Source: Chitinophaga chungangae
GTDB lineage: Bacteria > Bacteroidota > Bacteroidia > Chitinophagales > Chitinophagaceae
Length of the DNA: 64,000 nt
Assembly (NCBI RefSeq): GCF_017742215.1
Contig: NZ_JAGHKP010000001.1
Span: forward strand, 186,001-250,000
Reading direction: 5' to 3'
Shown here: positions 8,691 through 16,868 of the stretch, in pieces
Layout of the letters: each line of letters opens with the position of its first letter
Position numbering within the stretch: position 1 is the first letter of the stretch
Program-made: the position numbers and the translations under genes
The notes under the pieces: generated by a model
Told to the model about the DNA's origin: nothing
Databases searched by the model: none
Seen by the model: only the letters and a program-made list of their open reading frames with translations

Positions 8691-9436
8691 AACTGGCTCA
8701 CCGCATGGTCTGATTCATCCCAGCCCAGCTTGATCTTCAGCTCGCGCTCGATCCAGTATTCCGCGTCCTGCAGGGAGGCGGATTCGTTGATGGTCTTGAG
8801 CGAACGCTCGTACATGTCTTTATCGCCGCGGAACAGTTCCTGTATGAACAGGAATTTGTCGTTGATGCCGATGGCGCCGCGAAGATCTTTTATGCCGATG
8901 CCGCCGAGTTTTTCACCCACTTCAAGATTTTCTTTGCGGAGCTTGTCGTTCAACGAGGGCGCCTGTTTGCCGACAAGGTCGTTGAGCTCCTTGCGGATGC
9001 CGTTGGCATGTTCCGCGGGCTGTTTCGGCTGCGTTTGCTGCGGTTCGGCGGGTTTGGGCTGAACGGGAGGGGGAGGGTCGAAGAGCGTGGCGGAAGGCCT
9101 TTCTTCCGGGCGCGCGGGTTTTACCGGCACGCGGTCCGGCGCGTAACCGTTGGCTTGCAGCACCTTTTCCTGGACGGGAGGCTGAGCCTTTTCCGGCGCG
9201 GGTATTTCCTGCGGCGGAGGTACGGGCGGAGCGGCCTGTCTTTCCACAACAGGCACATGCGCGGGCATGATCACGGCCACGTGACCGTTGCCCCTGAGCT
9301 CCTGCTGTTTCTGCAGATTGCGCTGGTGGAGGATCTCCGCCTGCAGCAACTGCGTGTAGTAGGATATGGTTTGCAAACCGGCAGCTGAATTTTTCAGTTC
9401 CTGCAGTTTGTCAATTAATGCACTTATCTTTTCCAT
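8660..9436 (-). CDS. Conserved Bacteroidota protein with proline-rich middle
   Basis: This 258-residue protein is of unknown function. Residues ~1-60 form a helical, Gln-rich segment. Residues ~65-150 are low-complexity and rich in Pro, Gln and Ala. The C-terminal ~105 residues are well ordered in composition, with LNDKLRKENLEVGEKLGG, then DLRGAIGINDKFLFIQELF and WIERELKIKLGW. That C-terminal block is one I recognise as a conserved uncharacterised Bacteroidota domain. No signal peptide or membrane segment is visible, so it is probably cytoplasmic. The 3' end overlaps waaA by 31 nt on the opposite strand. A scaffold or adaptor role is possible but unsupported. Confidence 0.8.
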   Translation of the reverse strand: MEKISALIDKLQELKNSAAGLQTISYYTQLLQAEILHQRNLQKQQELRGNGHVAVIMPAHVPVVERQAAPPVPPPQEIPAPEKAQPPVQEKVLQANGYAPDRVPVKPARPEERPSATLFDPPPPVQPKPAEPQQTQPKQPAEHANGIRKELNDLVGKQAPSLNDKLRKENLEVGEKLGGIGIKDLRGAIGINDKFLFIQELFRGDKDMYERSLKTINESASLQDAEYWIERELKIKLGWDESDHAVSQFYSLVRKRFS

Positions 9437-9526
9437 GCCTTAATTGTTAACGCCGTCTGATAGAAATTATTTTAATTGCACTAAGTTATACTTTTTTTAA
9501 CAACTTAATAATCAAAATACTATAAT

Positions 9527-10126
9527 ATGTTTATTGAACCTTCTCTTACGGGAGGTCGCCGCGGGTGGATAGAAGTGGTCTGCGGCTCCATGTTCTCCGG
9601 CAAAACGGAGGAGCTGATCCGGCGGCTGAAACGCGCGCGGTTCGCCAACCTGAGCGTGGAAATCTTTAAACCGGCCATGGATACCCGTTATGATGAGGAA
9701 CAGATCGTATCGCACAACGAAAACAGGATCATGTCTACCCCGGTGGACAGCTCCCAGCAGATCCTGCTGCTGGGGCAGGGGGTGGATGTAGTGGGCATCG
9801 ACGAGGCGCAGTTTTTTGACATGGAGCTGCCCAATGTGTGCGACCAGCTGGCCCTTGCGGGCATCAGGGTTATCGTTGCGGGGCTGGACATGAATTTCCA
9901 GGGAGCGCCTTTCGGCCCCATTCCCGCGCTGCTGGCCAAAGCGGAATATATCACGAAACTGCACGCCATTTGCGTGCAATGCGGCAATATCGCCACGCAT
10001 TCTTACCGTAAAAGCAAGGACAAACATCCGGTGCTGCTCGGGGAAACCGACCTGTACGAGCCGCGCTGCCGGGTATGTTATAATAAAGGAGATGAATTGC
10101 CGGCTAAGGTTCCACCTTCACTTTGA
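9527..10126 (+). CDS. tdk: Thymidine kinase
   Basis: Tdk phosphorylates thymidine with ATP for the salvage of dTMP. The 199-residue protein has the P-loop [11 protein letters not shown] at about residues 20-30, the DEAQFF segment carrying the catalytic Glu, and a lasso/zinc region with two cysteine pairs (CVQC and CRVC) near residues 147-150 and 178-181. This is the normal type II Tdk architecture and length. The gene is convergent with the GtrA gene and overlaps it by 23 nt. Confidence 0.95.
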   Translation: MFIEPSLTGGRRGWIEVVCGSMFSGKTEELIRRLKRARFANLSVEIFKPAMDTRYDEEQIVSHNENRIMSTPVDSSQQILLLGQGVDVVGIDEAQFFDMELPNVCDQLALAGIRVIVAGLDMNFQGAPFGPIPALLAKAEYITKLHAICVQCGNIATHSYRKSKDKHPVLLGETDLYEPRCRVCYNKGDELPAKVPPSL

Positions 10127-10583
10127 ACGTGAATTTTTTCTGGGTGATGTAGCTGAAACAAACCACGATAACGGTGGTGAGCATCTTGGCGATGGTCGGA
10201 TAGAAATAGCAGTACTCCACGAACAGTTTCATACATACGTAATTCAGCAGCAGGCAAACGCCCACCAGTATAAAATACCGCACCAGCTGCACTCTTCCGC
10301 GGAGATTGGAATCTGAGAAGACAATATATTTATTGAGCAGGAAACCCGTCGGGAAACTGACGAAGAACGCCATGATGAGCGCCGCGATATACGGGCTGAT
10401 GGTGATAAAAGGCAGGTGCACCATCTGCTGGCGGAGAATAAAGTTGTAGCTGATGAAGAACAGGAGAATGTCCAGCGCCGTGTTGCCGCCCCCGCAGGCG
10501 AGGTAGCGGAAGGTCTGAAAGGGCATTATTTTCGCGAAAGGCGTGTAAAAAAATGCCAGGATATTGAGAATCAGCTGTTTCAT
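10104..10583 (-). CDS. GtrA-like membrane protein
   Basis: This is a 159-residue protein with four hydrophobic segments, the layout of GtrA family proteins. They are thought to flip or position lipid-linked sugars used in surface glycan modification. The [19 protein letters not shown] start and the [13 protein letters not shown] segment after the second helix are typical. A TTG 15 nt upstream also keeps the frame open, but it falls inside a TAGATTTG promoter element, so the ATG at 10583 is chosen. No glycosyltransferase partner is adjacent. Confidence 0.85.
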   Translation of the reverse strand: MKQLILNILAFFYTPFAKIMPFQTFRYLACGGGNTALDILLFFISYNFILRQQMVHLPFITISPYIAALIMAFFVSFPTGFLLNKYIVFSDSNLRGRVQLVRYFILVGVCLLLNYVCMKLFVEYCYFYPTIAKMLTTVIVVCFSYITQKKFTFKVKVEP

Positions 10584-10595
10584 CGAAAAACGCAG

Positions 10596-10611
10596 CAAAT
10601 CTACAAACGTA
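10596..10611 (-). promoter_or_regulatory. Two overlapping -7 elements for the GtrA gene
   Basis: The minus strand reads TACGTTTG followed by TAGATTTG, both matching TAnnTTTG and sharing bases. The nearer one ends 12 nt before the ATG. Confidence 0.5.
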
Positions 10612-10667
10612 TTCTTAAAAATGACATACGGCGGGTGGATTTTAACATCGTTATAATGTTCCTGCGT

Positions 10668-12158
10668 TTACCGCATCGTTTTCCTCGATTTCCATTTTGA
10701 GGTGGCGGTAACAGCCGTGGGAGCCTGCGCGGCGGCCGGTTTGGCGGCTTGTTGCCACAGCTGCGCGGCAAGGATGGCGGCCGCCCGGGCGGTCTCTTCG
10801 TTTTTGTTTTCCAGCGACTGCGGCGTGAAATATTTGGCGATGAAGTTCGTGTCGAATTTCCCTTCGATGAACGGCGCCTGCTGCAGGGCCCATTTGCCGA
10901 ACGGCAGCGTGGTGCGGACGCCCGTTACACGGTATTCCTCTATCGCCCTGATCAGCCTTTCCCGCGCTTCTTCCCGGTTGGCGCCCCAGGCGATCAGTTT
11001 AGAGATCATCGGGTCGTAGAAAATAGGGATGTCCATGCCTTCTTCATAACCATCGTCTACCCGTACCCCGTAACCCTGGGGACGGATATACGTTTCCAGC
11101 TTCCCGGTGTCGGGCAGAAAGTTATTGGTGGGGTCTTCCGCGCAAATGCGCAGCTCGATGGCGTGACCGTTGATATGCAGATCGTCCTGCGTGAAGGGCA
11201 GTTTCCCCCCGTCTGCAATGCGGATCTGTTCCTTCACCAGATCAAGCCCGGTGATCATTTCGGTAACGGGGTGCTCCACTTGCAGGCGGGTATTCATTTC
11301 GAGGAAATAAAAATTCAGGGTATCGTCTACCAGGAACTCCACTGTGCCGGCGCCGTAATAATTGCAGGCGCGGGCCACGTTCACCGCGCATTCGCCCATG
11401 GCTTTGCGGATGGCGGGAGTAAGTACGGAAGAAGGCGCTTCTTCGATCAATTTCTGGTGGCGCCGCTGGATGGAACATTCCCTTTCGAAAAGGTACACGC
11501 AATTGCCGTGCTGGTCGCCCAGCACCTGTATTTCGATATGCCGCGGGGCGGTCACGTATTTTTCAATGAAAACGGCGTCGTCGCCAAAGGCGCTGAGGGC
11601 TTCGCTTTTGGCGAGCCGAACCTGTTCTTCCAGTTCGTTTTCCTGCTGCACCACGCGCATGCCTTTGCCGCCGCCGCCGGCGGATGCTTTGATCAGGATC
11701 GGGAAACCGGTCTTTTTCACCACTTCGCGGGCTTCTTCGATGCTGCGCAGCGGCGTTTCGGTGCCGGGCACCATGGGCACGCCGAATTGCTGGGCGGCCT
11801 GTTTGGCGGCGAGTTTGCTGCCCATTACCTCGATGGAGGCGGCGGAAGGGCCGATGAAGATGAGGCCCGCGTCGGTAACCGCTTTGGCAAAAGCGGCGTT
11901 TTCGCTGAGGAAGCCGTAGCCGGGGTGGATGGCGTCCGCCCCGCGCTGTTTCGCCACTTCGATGATCCTGCTCCCCAGGAGATAACTCTGGCTGGAAGGG
12001 GCGGGGCCGATGCAAACGGCCTCGTCTGCATACTGCACGAACGGCATGGTGCGGTCCGCTTCCGAATAAACAGCTACGGTGCTTATGCCCATTTCCCTGG
12101 CTGAGCGCATCACGCGGAGGGCAATTTCGCCCCGGTTGGCTACTACGATCTTCTTCAT
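10668..12158 (-). CDS. accC: Acetyl-CoA carboxylase biotin carboxylase subunit
   Basis: AccC carboxylates the biotin of BCCP with ATP and bicarbonate. The 496-residue protein has the N-terminal MKKIVVANRGEIALRVMRSA, HPGYGFLSEN and the ATP-grasp glycine loop SAGGGGKGMR. EMNTRLQVEHPVTE follows, and RICAEDP opens the C-terminal domain. Its last ~45 residues are an Ala/Gln-rich tail not needed for catalysis. accB is not adjacent in this window, so it could instead serve a propionyl/acyl-CoA carboxylase complex. Fold assignment is certain and the complex is less so. Confidence 0.9.
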   Translation of the reverse strand: MKKIVVANRGEIALRVMRSAREMGISTVAVYSEADRTMPFVQYADEAVCIGPAPSSQSYLLGSRIIEVAKQRGADAIHPGYGFLSENAAFAKAVTDAGLIFIGPSAASIEVMGSKLAAKQAAQQFGVPMVPGTETPLRSIEEAREVVKKTGFPILIKASAGGGGKGMRVVQQENELEEQVRLAKSEALSAFGDDAVFIEKYVTAPRHIEIQVLGDQHGNCVYLFERECSIQRRHQKLIEEAPSSVLTPAIRKAMGECAVNVARACNYYGAGTVEFLVDDTLNFYFLEMNTRLQVEHPVTEMITGLDLVKEQIRIADGGKLPFTQDDLHINGHAIELRICAEDPTNNFLPDTGKLETYIRPQGYGVRVDDGYEEGMDIPIFYDPMISKLIAWGANREEARERLIRAIEEYRVTGVRTTLPFGKWALQQAPFIEGKFDTNFIAKYFTPQSLENKNEETARAAAILAAQLWQQAAKPAAAQAPTAVTATSKWKSRKTMR

Positions 12159-12224
12159 TGGTGTCTGAATCGCTGGTTGAATAAAGCGCTAAAGTTAATG
12201 GATTTCAATTTCGCCGGGCAAAGT

Positions 12225-12232
12225 TATCTTTG
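12225..12232 (+). promoter_or_regulatory. -7 element very close to the ccmB start
   Basis: TATCTTTG (TAnnTTTG) ends 5 nt before the GTG start of ccmB, which leaves almost no untranslated leader. Confidence 0.55.
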
Positions 12233-12237
12233 CATGC

Positions 12238-12900
12238 GTGAAAAGTCCGTTATCGCAGATCGTTGCGCTCGTAAAAAAAGACCTGGTGCTGGAATGGCGG
12301 CAGCGGCATGCCCTGTTCGGCATACTGCTGTATGTGTTCTCCACCATGTTCGTGATCAACCTGATGGTGAAAGAGCCGGAAGACAAGATATGGAACGCCA
12401 TGTTCTGGGTGGTGCAGCTGTTCGTATGCGTCAATGCCGTAGCGAAAAGTTTTTTGCAGGAAAGCCGGGGAAGGCTGCTGTATTTTTATTCGTTGGTGCA
12501 TCCGCGTTATTTCATTACGGCCAAATTGATCTATAATGTGCTGTTGATGACGGTTTTCAGCGTGGTCACGCTGGTATGCTGCATCCTGTTCCTGGGCAAC
12601 CCGCTCATGCACGGGCTGTATTTCCTGGGGGTGGTATTGCTGGGGGGCATCAGTCTTTCCCTGTTGTTTACCATGCTGGCGGCGATTGCCGCGCAGGCCA
12701 GCCAGAACGCCGCGCTGATGGCGATCATGGGTTTCCCGCTCATCATGCCCATCCTGATGCTGCTGAGCAATATCGCTCAAAGCGCCTTCGCACCGGTGGT
12801 GCAGCCGGGCCTGGCAGGCATGTTTTTGCTGCTGGCGGGCATGGATGTGCTGGTGATTGCGCTGGCGCTGATACTTTTCCCTTTCCTCTGGAAAGAATAA
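12238..12900 (+). CDS. ccmB: Heme exporter permease CcmB
   Basis: CcmB is the membrane subunit of the CcmAB(CD) complex that loads heme onto CcmE for cytochrome c maturation. The 220-residue protein starts MKSPLSQIVALVKKDLVLEWRQ (typical cytoplasmic N-terminus). It has six hydrophobic segments and a conserved RGRLLYFYSLVHPRYFITAKL loop. Start is GTG at 12238, just after a -7 promoter element. A terminator-like hairpin at 12911-12935 follows. The ATPase gene ccmA is not adjacent; ccmC and a ccmD-like gene follow under their own promoter. Confidence 0.88.
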   Translation: MKSPLSQIVALVKKDLVLEWRQRHALFGILLYVFSTMFVINLMVKEPEDKIWNAMFWVVQLFVCVNAVAKSFLQESRGRLLYFYSLVHPRYFITAKLIYNVLLMTVFSVVTLVCCILFLGNPLMHGLYFLGVVLLGGISLSLLFTMLAAIAAQASQNAALMAIMGFPLIMPILMLLSNIAQSAFAPVVQPGLAGMFLLLAGMDVLVIALALILFPFLWKE

Positions 12901-12910
12901 AATTTAAAAA

Positions 12911-12935
12911 ATACCCTTCCGGGGTATAGGTTTTT
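12911..12935 (+). terminator. Hairpin after ccmB
   Basis: ATACCC (12911-12916) pairs with GGGTAT (12922-12927), then AGG and five T. This is a weak but plausible terminator. Confidence 0.5.
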
Positions 12936-12982
12936 CAATGATCCGGGGTGCTGTTGCACGAACGTCAAAATCGGCGGATTGC

Positions 12983-13013
12983 TTTGTCGTTAACGTTAAA
13001 TCGTGTAGGTTTG
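12983..13013 (+). promoter_or_regulatory. Full Bacteroidota promoter for ccmC-ccmD
   Basis: TTTG at 12983-12986, a 19-nt spacer and TAGGTTTG at 13006-13013 match the -33/-7 consensus with ideal spacing. The ATG of ccmC follows 23 nt later. Confidence 0.75.
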
Positions 13014-13036
13014 CCCCCACATATTTCAATTGAATA

Positions 13037-13702
13037 ATGGCTAAAAACTGGTGGAAAATCGCCTGCGTCCTTATCCTCCTCTATGTCATCATCGGAGGTT
13101 TTCTCGTTCGCGTGCCTTCTATAGGCAATAACCTGCAGGCAATCAGGGGCATCTTCTTTCACCTGCCCATGTGGATGAGCATGTACACGCTCTTCACGAT
13201 TTCCGTCGTAAATTCCGTATGGTACCTGGCTACCAACGACCTCCGGAGAGATATCAGGGCTTCCAGCGCCAGCAGCATCGGCGTGCTGTTCGGGCTGATG
13301 GGCTTCGCCACCGGCATGTTGTGGAGCACCTACACCTGGGGCGGCACCATCGTGAACGATCCCAAACAGATGACCACCGCCATCGCGCTGACCATCTACA
13401 TGGCCTATCTCGTGCTGCGCCTCTCGTTCACCGACCTGGACAAAAGAGCCCGCGTATCCGCCATTTTCAACGTTTTCGCCTTCGCATTGCTGATCCCGCT
13501 GACGTATATCATCCCGAGAATGGTGGAATCCCTTCACCCCGGCAGCGCCAGCAGCCCCGGTTTCAGCTCGCAGGACACCGCCGGCACCATCCGCATGGTG
13601 CTCTGGCCCGCCTTCATCGGCTGGACGCTGCTCGGCATCTGGATCTATACTTTACGGAACCGCTACAAAAGATTAGTGCTTAAAAATATTCTTCATGGCT
13701 AA
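13037..13702 (+). CDS. ccmC: Cytochrome c maturation protein CcmC
   Basis: CcmC presents heme to the chaperone CcmE in the inner membrane. The 221-residue protein has six hydrophobic segments, conserved histidines in FFHLPMWMS and SLHPGS, and between them a tryptophan-rich periplasmic loop (WSTYTWGGTIVNDPK). The loop is a weakened version of the WGxWWxWD motif, which is common in Bacteroidota. A strong promoter precedes it. The last 8 nt overlap the ccmD-like gene. Part of the ResC/CcsA superfamily; the small size argues for CcmC rather than CcsA. Confidence 0.9.
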   Translation: MAKNWWKIACVLILLYVIIGGFLVRVPSIGNNLQAIRGIFFHLPMWMSMYTLFTISVVNSVWYLATNDLRRDIRASSASSIGVLFGLMGFATGMLWSTYTWGGTIVNDPKQMTTAIALTIYMAYLVLRLSFTDLDKRARVSAIFNVFAFALLIPLTYIIPRMVESLHPGSASSPGFSSQDTAGTIRMVLWPAFIGWTLLGIWIYTLRNRYKRLVLKNILHG

Positions 13703-13949
13703 AAGACTTTCATACCTCGTTTTCACCTGCCTGATGTTGTCCCTTACCAGCGTTTTCGGGCAGGACACGGCGCTTGCCGTTACCGAAACCGTTCAGCAGC
13801 AGAACACAGAAACAGGCCCCGTCAACGAATTTTTCCGCAGCAACGATAAGATCTACGTAGTGGTAGGCCTTCTCGTGATCATTTTTATTTTTGTCATATT
13901 ATACCTTGTACGGCTGGACCGGCGGCTGACCAAACTCGAGAAAGAATAA
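13695..13949 (+). CDS. CcmD-like small membrane protein
   Basis: This 84-residue protein has an N-terminal signal-like hydrophobic stretch, a short periplasmic part, one transmembrane helix (about residues 53-70) and a charged C-terminus with RLDRRLTKLEKE. That last feature and its 8-nt overlap with ccmC match the CcmD position, where the protein helps release holo-CcmE from the CcmABC complex. It is longer than proteobacterial CcmD (about 60-70 residues) because of the N-terminal extension. The call relies mainly on context. Confidence 0.7.
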   Translation: MAKRLSYLVFTCLMLSLTSVFGQDTALAVTETVQQQNTETGPVNEFFRSNDKIYVVVGLLVIIFIFVILYLVRLDRRLTKLEKE

Positions 13950-14012
13950 AGACCGGCATTTTACAGACCCTGCTTACAACAACACCAAAACAACATATCT
14001 AAACCGTTTTTT

Positions 14013-15449
14013 ATGGCTAAAGTAAAAGCGCTGACGCAAGAACAGCACTATAACTTTTTCCACAGCGTGGAAATGAGCTTCGACAAAGCCGCTCAGTTCA
14101 CCAAGTGGGACAAAGGGATATTGGAACAGATCAAAGCCTGTAACGCCGTATACCGCATTAAATTCCCGGTAAGAGTAGGGGACAGTATCGACGTAATCGA
14201 GGCGTACCGGGTACAGCACTCCCACCACAAGCTGCCCTGCAAAGGCGGCATCCGTTTCAGCGAAGAAGTGAACCAGGACGAAGTGATGGCCCTCGCCGCG
14301 CTCATGACCTACAAATGCGCCATCGTAAACGTGCCCTTCGGCGGCGCGAAAGGCGGCATCAAGATCAATCCCCGCAACTACACCCCTTTTCAGCTGGAAG
14401 CCATTACCCGCCGTTATACCGCGGAACTGGTGAAGAAAAATTTCATCGGCCCCGGCATCGACGTGCCCGCGCCCGATTATGGCACCGGCGAACGCGAAAT
14501 GAGCTGGATACTCGATACGTACATGAGCCTCCGCCCCGGTGAGATCGACGGTTACGGCTGCGTGACCGGCAAACCCCTGCCCATGGGCGGCGTTCGCGGC
14601 CGTAAAGAAGCCACCGGCCTCGGCGTGTTCTACGGCCTGCGCGAGCTGTGCAATGTAAAAGACGATATGAAAAAACTCGGCCTGGAGCCCGGCATCGAAG
14701 GTAAAACCGTAGTGGTGCAGGGGATGGGCAACGTAGGTTACCATGCCGCCAAATACTTCCACGAAGCCGGCGCTAAGATCATCGGCCTCATCGAATACGA
14801 TGGCGCCATTTTTAACTCGAAAGGCATGGACCCGGACGCCGTGCTGAAACACCGCAACGAAACCGGTTCCATCACCGGCTTCCCCGGATCCAAAACCCTC
14901 AAAAAGAATACCGACGGCCTCGAGCTGGAATGCGACATCCTCATTCCCGCCGCGCTTGAAAACGTGATCCATGAGGAAAACGCCCCGCGCGTGAAGGCCA
15001 AGATCATCGGCGAAGCCGCTAACGGCCCGATAACGCCCGAAGCAGACGAAATTCTCGCCAAAAAAGGCGTGATCGTAGTGCCGGACATGTTCCTCAACGC
15101 GGGCGGCGTGACCGTTTCTTATTTCGAATGGCTGAAAAACCTCAGCCATGTGCGTTACGGCCGCCTCGGCAAACGTTTCGACGAAAACATGAATGTGCAC
15201 ATCCTTGGCCAGATCGAAGAACTGACCGGCAAAAAAGTATCCGAAAAAGAAAGGAAATTCATCGCCCATGGCGCTGATGAGGTAGACCTGGTATATTCCG
15301 GCCTGGAAGAGACCATGATCACCGCCCTGCACGAAGTACGCGAGAAATCACTCGAACATAAGAAGATCAAGGATATGCGCACGGCAGCGTATGTTTGCGC
15401 CATCGATAAGGTGGGCGTGGCGTACGAGCAGCTGGGCATTTTCCCCTGA
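14013..15449 (+). CDS. gdhA: Glutamate dehydrogenase (Glu/Leu/Phe/Val dehydrogenase family)
   Basis: The enzyme interconverts glutamate and 2-oxoglutarate plus ammonia with NAD(P). The 478-residue protein has the substrate loop [11 protein letters not shown], the catalytic lysine region [11 protein letters not shown] and [17 protein letters not shown]. The Rossmann motif [16 protein letters not shown] and [11 protein letters not shown] follow. It has a C-terminal extension of ~50 residues compared with the ~420-residue form, a feature of one Bacteroidota subgroup. It stands alone, with a terminator at 15473-15504. Confidence 0.92.
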   Translation: MAKVKALTQEQHYNFFHSVEMSFDKAAQFTKWDKGILEQIKACNAVYRIKFPVRVGDSIDVIEAYRVQHSHHKLPCKGGIRFSEEVNQDEVMALAALMTYKCAIVNVPFGGAKGGIKINPRNYTPFQLEAITRRYTAELVKKNFIGPGIDVPAPDYGTGEREMSWILDTYMSLRPGEIDGYGCVTGKPLPMGGVRGRKEATGLGVFYGLRELCNVKDDMKKLGLEPGIEGKTVVVQGMGNVGYHAAKYFHEAGAKIIGLIEYDGAIFNSKGMDPDAVLKHRNETGSITGFPGSKTLKKNTDGLELECDILIPAALENVIHEENAPRVKAKIIGEAANGPITPEADEILAKKGVIVVPDMFLNAGGVTVSYFEWLKNLSHVRYGRLGKRFDENMNVHILGQIEELTGKKVSEKERKFIAHGADEVDLVYSGLEETMITALHEVREKSLEHKKIKDMRTAAYVCAIDKVGVAYEQLGIFP

Positions 15450-15472
15450 TCCTATTTTATTTTTAAAGGCGG

Positions 15473-15504
15473 AAACGGCCGGGCGTGTATGCCTGGCCGT
15501 TTTT
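15473..15504 (+). terminator. Terminator after gdhA
   Basis: AAACGGCCGGGC pairs with GCCTGGCCGTTT (one G-T pair), with a 6-nt loop and a short T run. Confidence 0.75.
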
Positions 15505-15531
15505 CGTTCGGATATTCCTCACGGGGTCGTC

Positions 15532-16032
15532 TCACGCCTCGGGTAATGGCGGGTGATAGGGTATTTCCGGCTCCGCGGGCGGCGTTACCGGCGGGTAATC
15601 CGGCAGATCGTTCTCAAATTCCCAGCTGCCCGCTTCGGCGTTCAGTTTGCAGCACCAGGTATTGGTGCCGTTCGTGATCACCAGGTAAGGCACGGGCAGG
15701 GCCATATGGTAACGCACGATCTGCTCCAGCACCGGCTGCCCCAGCGGAACGCCCATTTCTTTACACTCCACGATCATCCAGGGGGCGGCTTCGCGGGTGT
15801 ACACCACGATGTCGCAGCGTTTTTTCAATTCGCCCAGGTTCATTTCCTTTTCTATACTCAGCAGCGCGCCGGGATACCGGCGGCTTTTGACGAGGTAATT
15901 CAGGAAATTCTGCCTTACCCATTCCTCGGGGGTAAGGGTCACATATTTTTTCCGGTAAGGGTCGAAGATCATCTCCTGTCCGTTGTTGGCGGTGATCTTA
16001 AAATCATGCGGGGGGAACTGTATCGCGATCAT
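15532..16032 (-). CDS. Type I restriction R-N-like domain protein
   Basis: This is a 166-residue protein with the fold signature of the HSDR_N_2 family (PD-(D/E)XK type): RCDIVVYTREAAPWMIVECKEM. It contains the Asp, then the Glu-x-Lys pair of a nuclease active site. The C-terminal ~25 residues are Pro-rich (PDYPPVTPPAEPEIPYHPP). No helicase or specificity subunit is near. Stand-alone copies like this are common single genes in Bacteroidota genomes and are unlikely to be a restriction system by themselves. Function unknown; a nucleic-acid-processing role is an inference. Confidence 0.75.
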   Translation of the reverse strand: MIAIQFPPHDFKITANNGQEMIFDPYRKKYVTLTPEEWVRQNFLNYLVKSRRYPGALLSIEKEMNLGELKKRCDIVVYTREAAPWMIVECKEMGVPLGQPVLEQIVRYHMALPVPYLVITNGTNTWCCKLNAEAGSWEFENDLPDYPPVTPPAEPEIPYHPPLPEA

Positions 16033-16097
16033 ATCGTAAAACTATGCAACTCGCGGCGCTTTCGGGAAAAAAGATTACATTCACTTGTCAAAAAGCT

Positions 16098-16868
16098 ATG
16101 AAGACGAAAGAAGAGATAGTAGCTAATTGGCTTCCCCGCTACACAGGAGAGAAGCTCGAGAATTTCGGCTCGCATATCCTGCTCACTAATTTTTCCAATT
16201 ACGTGACGATGTTCGCCAAATGGAACAATGCAAAGATCATTGGGGTGGACAGGCCTATGCAATGCTGTACCTCGGGAGACATCACCATCATCAATTTCGG
16301 GATGGGCAGCCCCGGCGCGGCCACGGTGATGGATTTGTTAAGTGCTATCTCGCCCAGGGCGGTACTGTTTCTCGGCAAATGCGGCGGGTTGAAGAAAAAA
16401 AATTCCATCGGCGACCTGATCCTGCCCATCGCGGCCATCAGGGGAGAAGGTACTTCCAACGACTATTTCCCCGCCGAAGTGCCCGCCCTGCCGGCTTTTG
16501 CCCTTCAGAAAGCGATCTCCACCACCATCCGTGAATACGGCTGCGACTACTGGACCGGTACCTGCTACAGCACTAACCGCCGCGTATGGGAGCACGACGC
16601 CGATTTCAAAAAATACCTGGAGCGCATCCGCACCATGGCGATAGATATGGAAACGGCCACCATCTTTTCGGTCGGTTTTTATAACAAGATACCTACCGGC
16701 GCTTTACTGCTCGTGTCTGACCAGCCAATGGTGCCCGAAGGCGTCAAAACCGAGGAAAGCGATAAAAAAGTGACCAACGAATACGTGGAACGTCACCTGA
16801 AAATCGGGATCGAATCGCTCAAAAACCTGATCAACAGTCACCAAACCGTTAAACACCTGCGCTTTTGA
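16098..16868 (+). CDS. amn: AMP nucleosidase
   Basis: The product hydrolyses AMP to adenine and ribose 5-phosphate, using a PNP/UDP phosphorylase fold. The 256-residue protein has FGMGSPGAATVMDLL, GKCGGLK, the RGEGTSNDYFP segment and MDMETATIF (here AIDMETATIF), where the Glu contacts the ribose. The frame is open to 16044, but the ATG at 16098 (MKTKEEIVANWLPRY) fits the family start. It has the short Bacteroidota form, without the N-terminal domain of the E. coli enzyme. The stop overlaps the start of the next gene (TTGA). Confidence 0.88.
   Translation: MKTKEEIVANWLPRYTGEKLENFGSHILLTNFSNYVTMFAKWNNAKIIGVDRPMQCCTSGDITIINFGMGSPGAATVMDLLSAISPRAVLFLGKCGGLKKKNSIGDLILPIAAIRGEGTSNDYFPAEVPALPAFALQKAISTTIREYGCDYWTGTCYSTNRRVWEHDADFKKYLERIRTMAIDMETATIFSVGFYNKIPTGALLLVSDQPMVPEGVKTEESDKKVTNEYVERHLKIGIESLKNLINSHQTVKHLRF

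Noticed and set aside
10749..12104. 451-codon plus-strand frame opposite accC
   Set aside because: Antisense of a fully conserved gene, with composition typical of reverse-strand shadows.
13974..15332. 452-codon minus-strand frame opposite gdhA
   Set aside because: Antisense shadow; gdhA motifs are complete on the plus strand.
15532..16032. Stand-alone restriction endonuclease system
   Set aside because: Only a short HsdR-N-like domain; no methylase, specificity subunit or helicase nearby.
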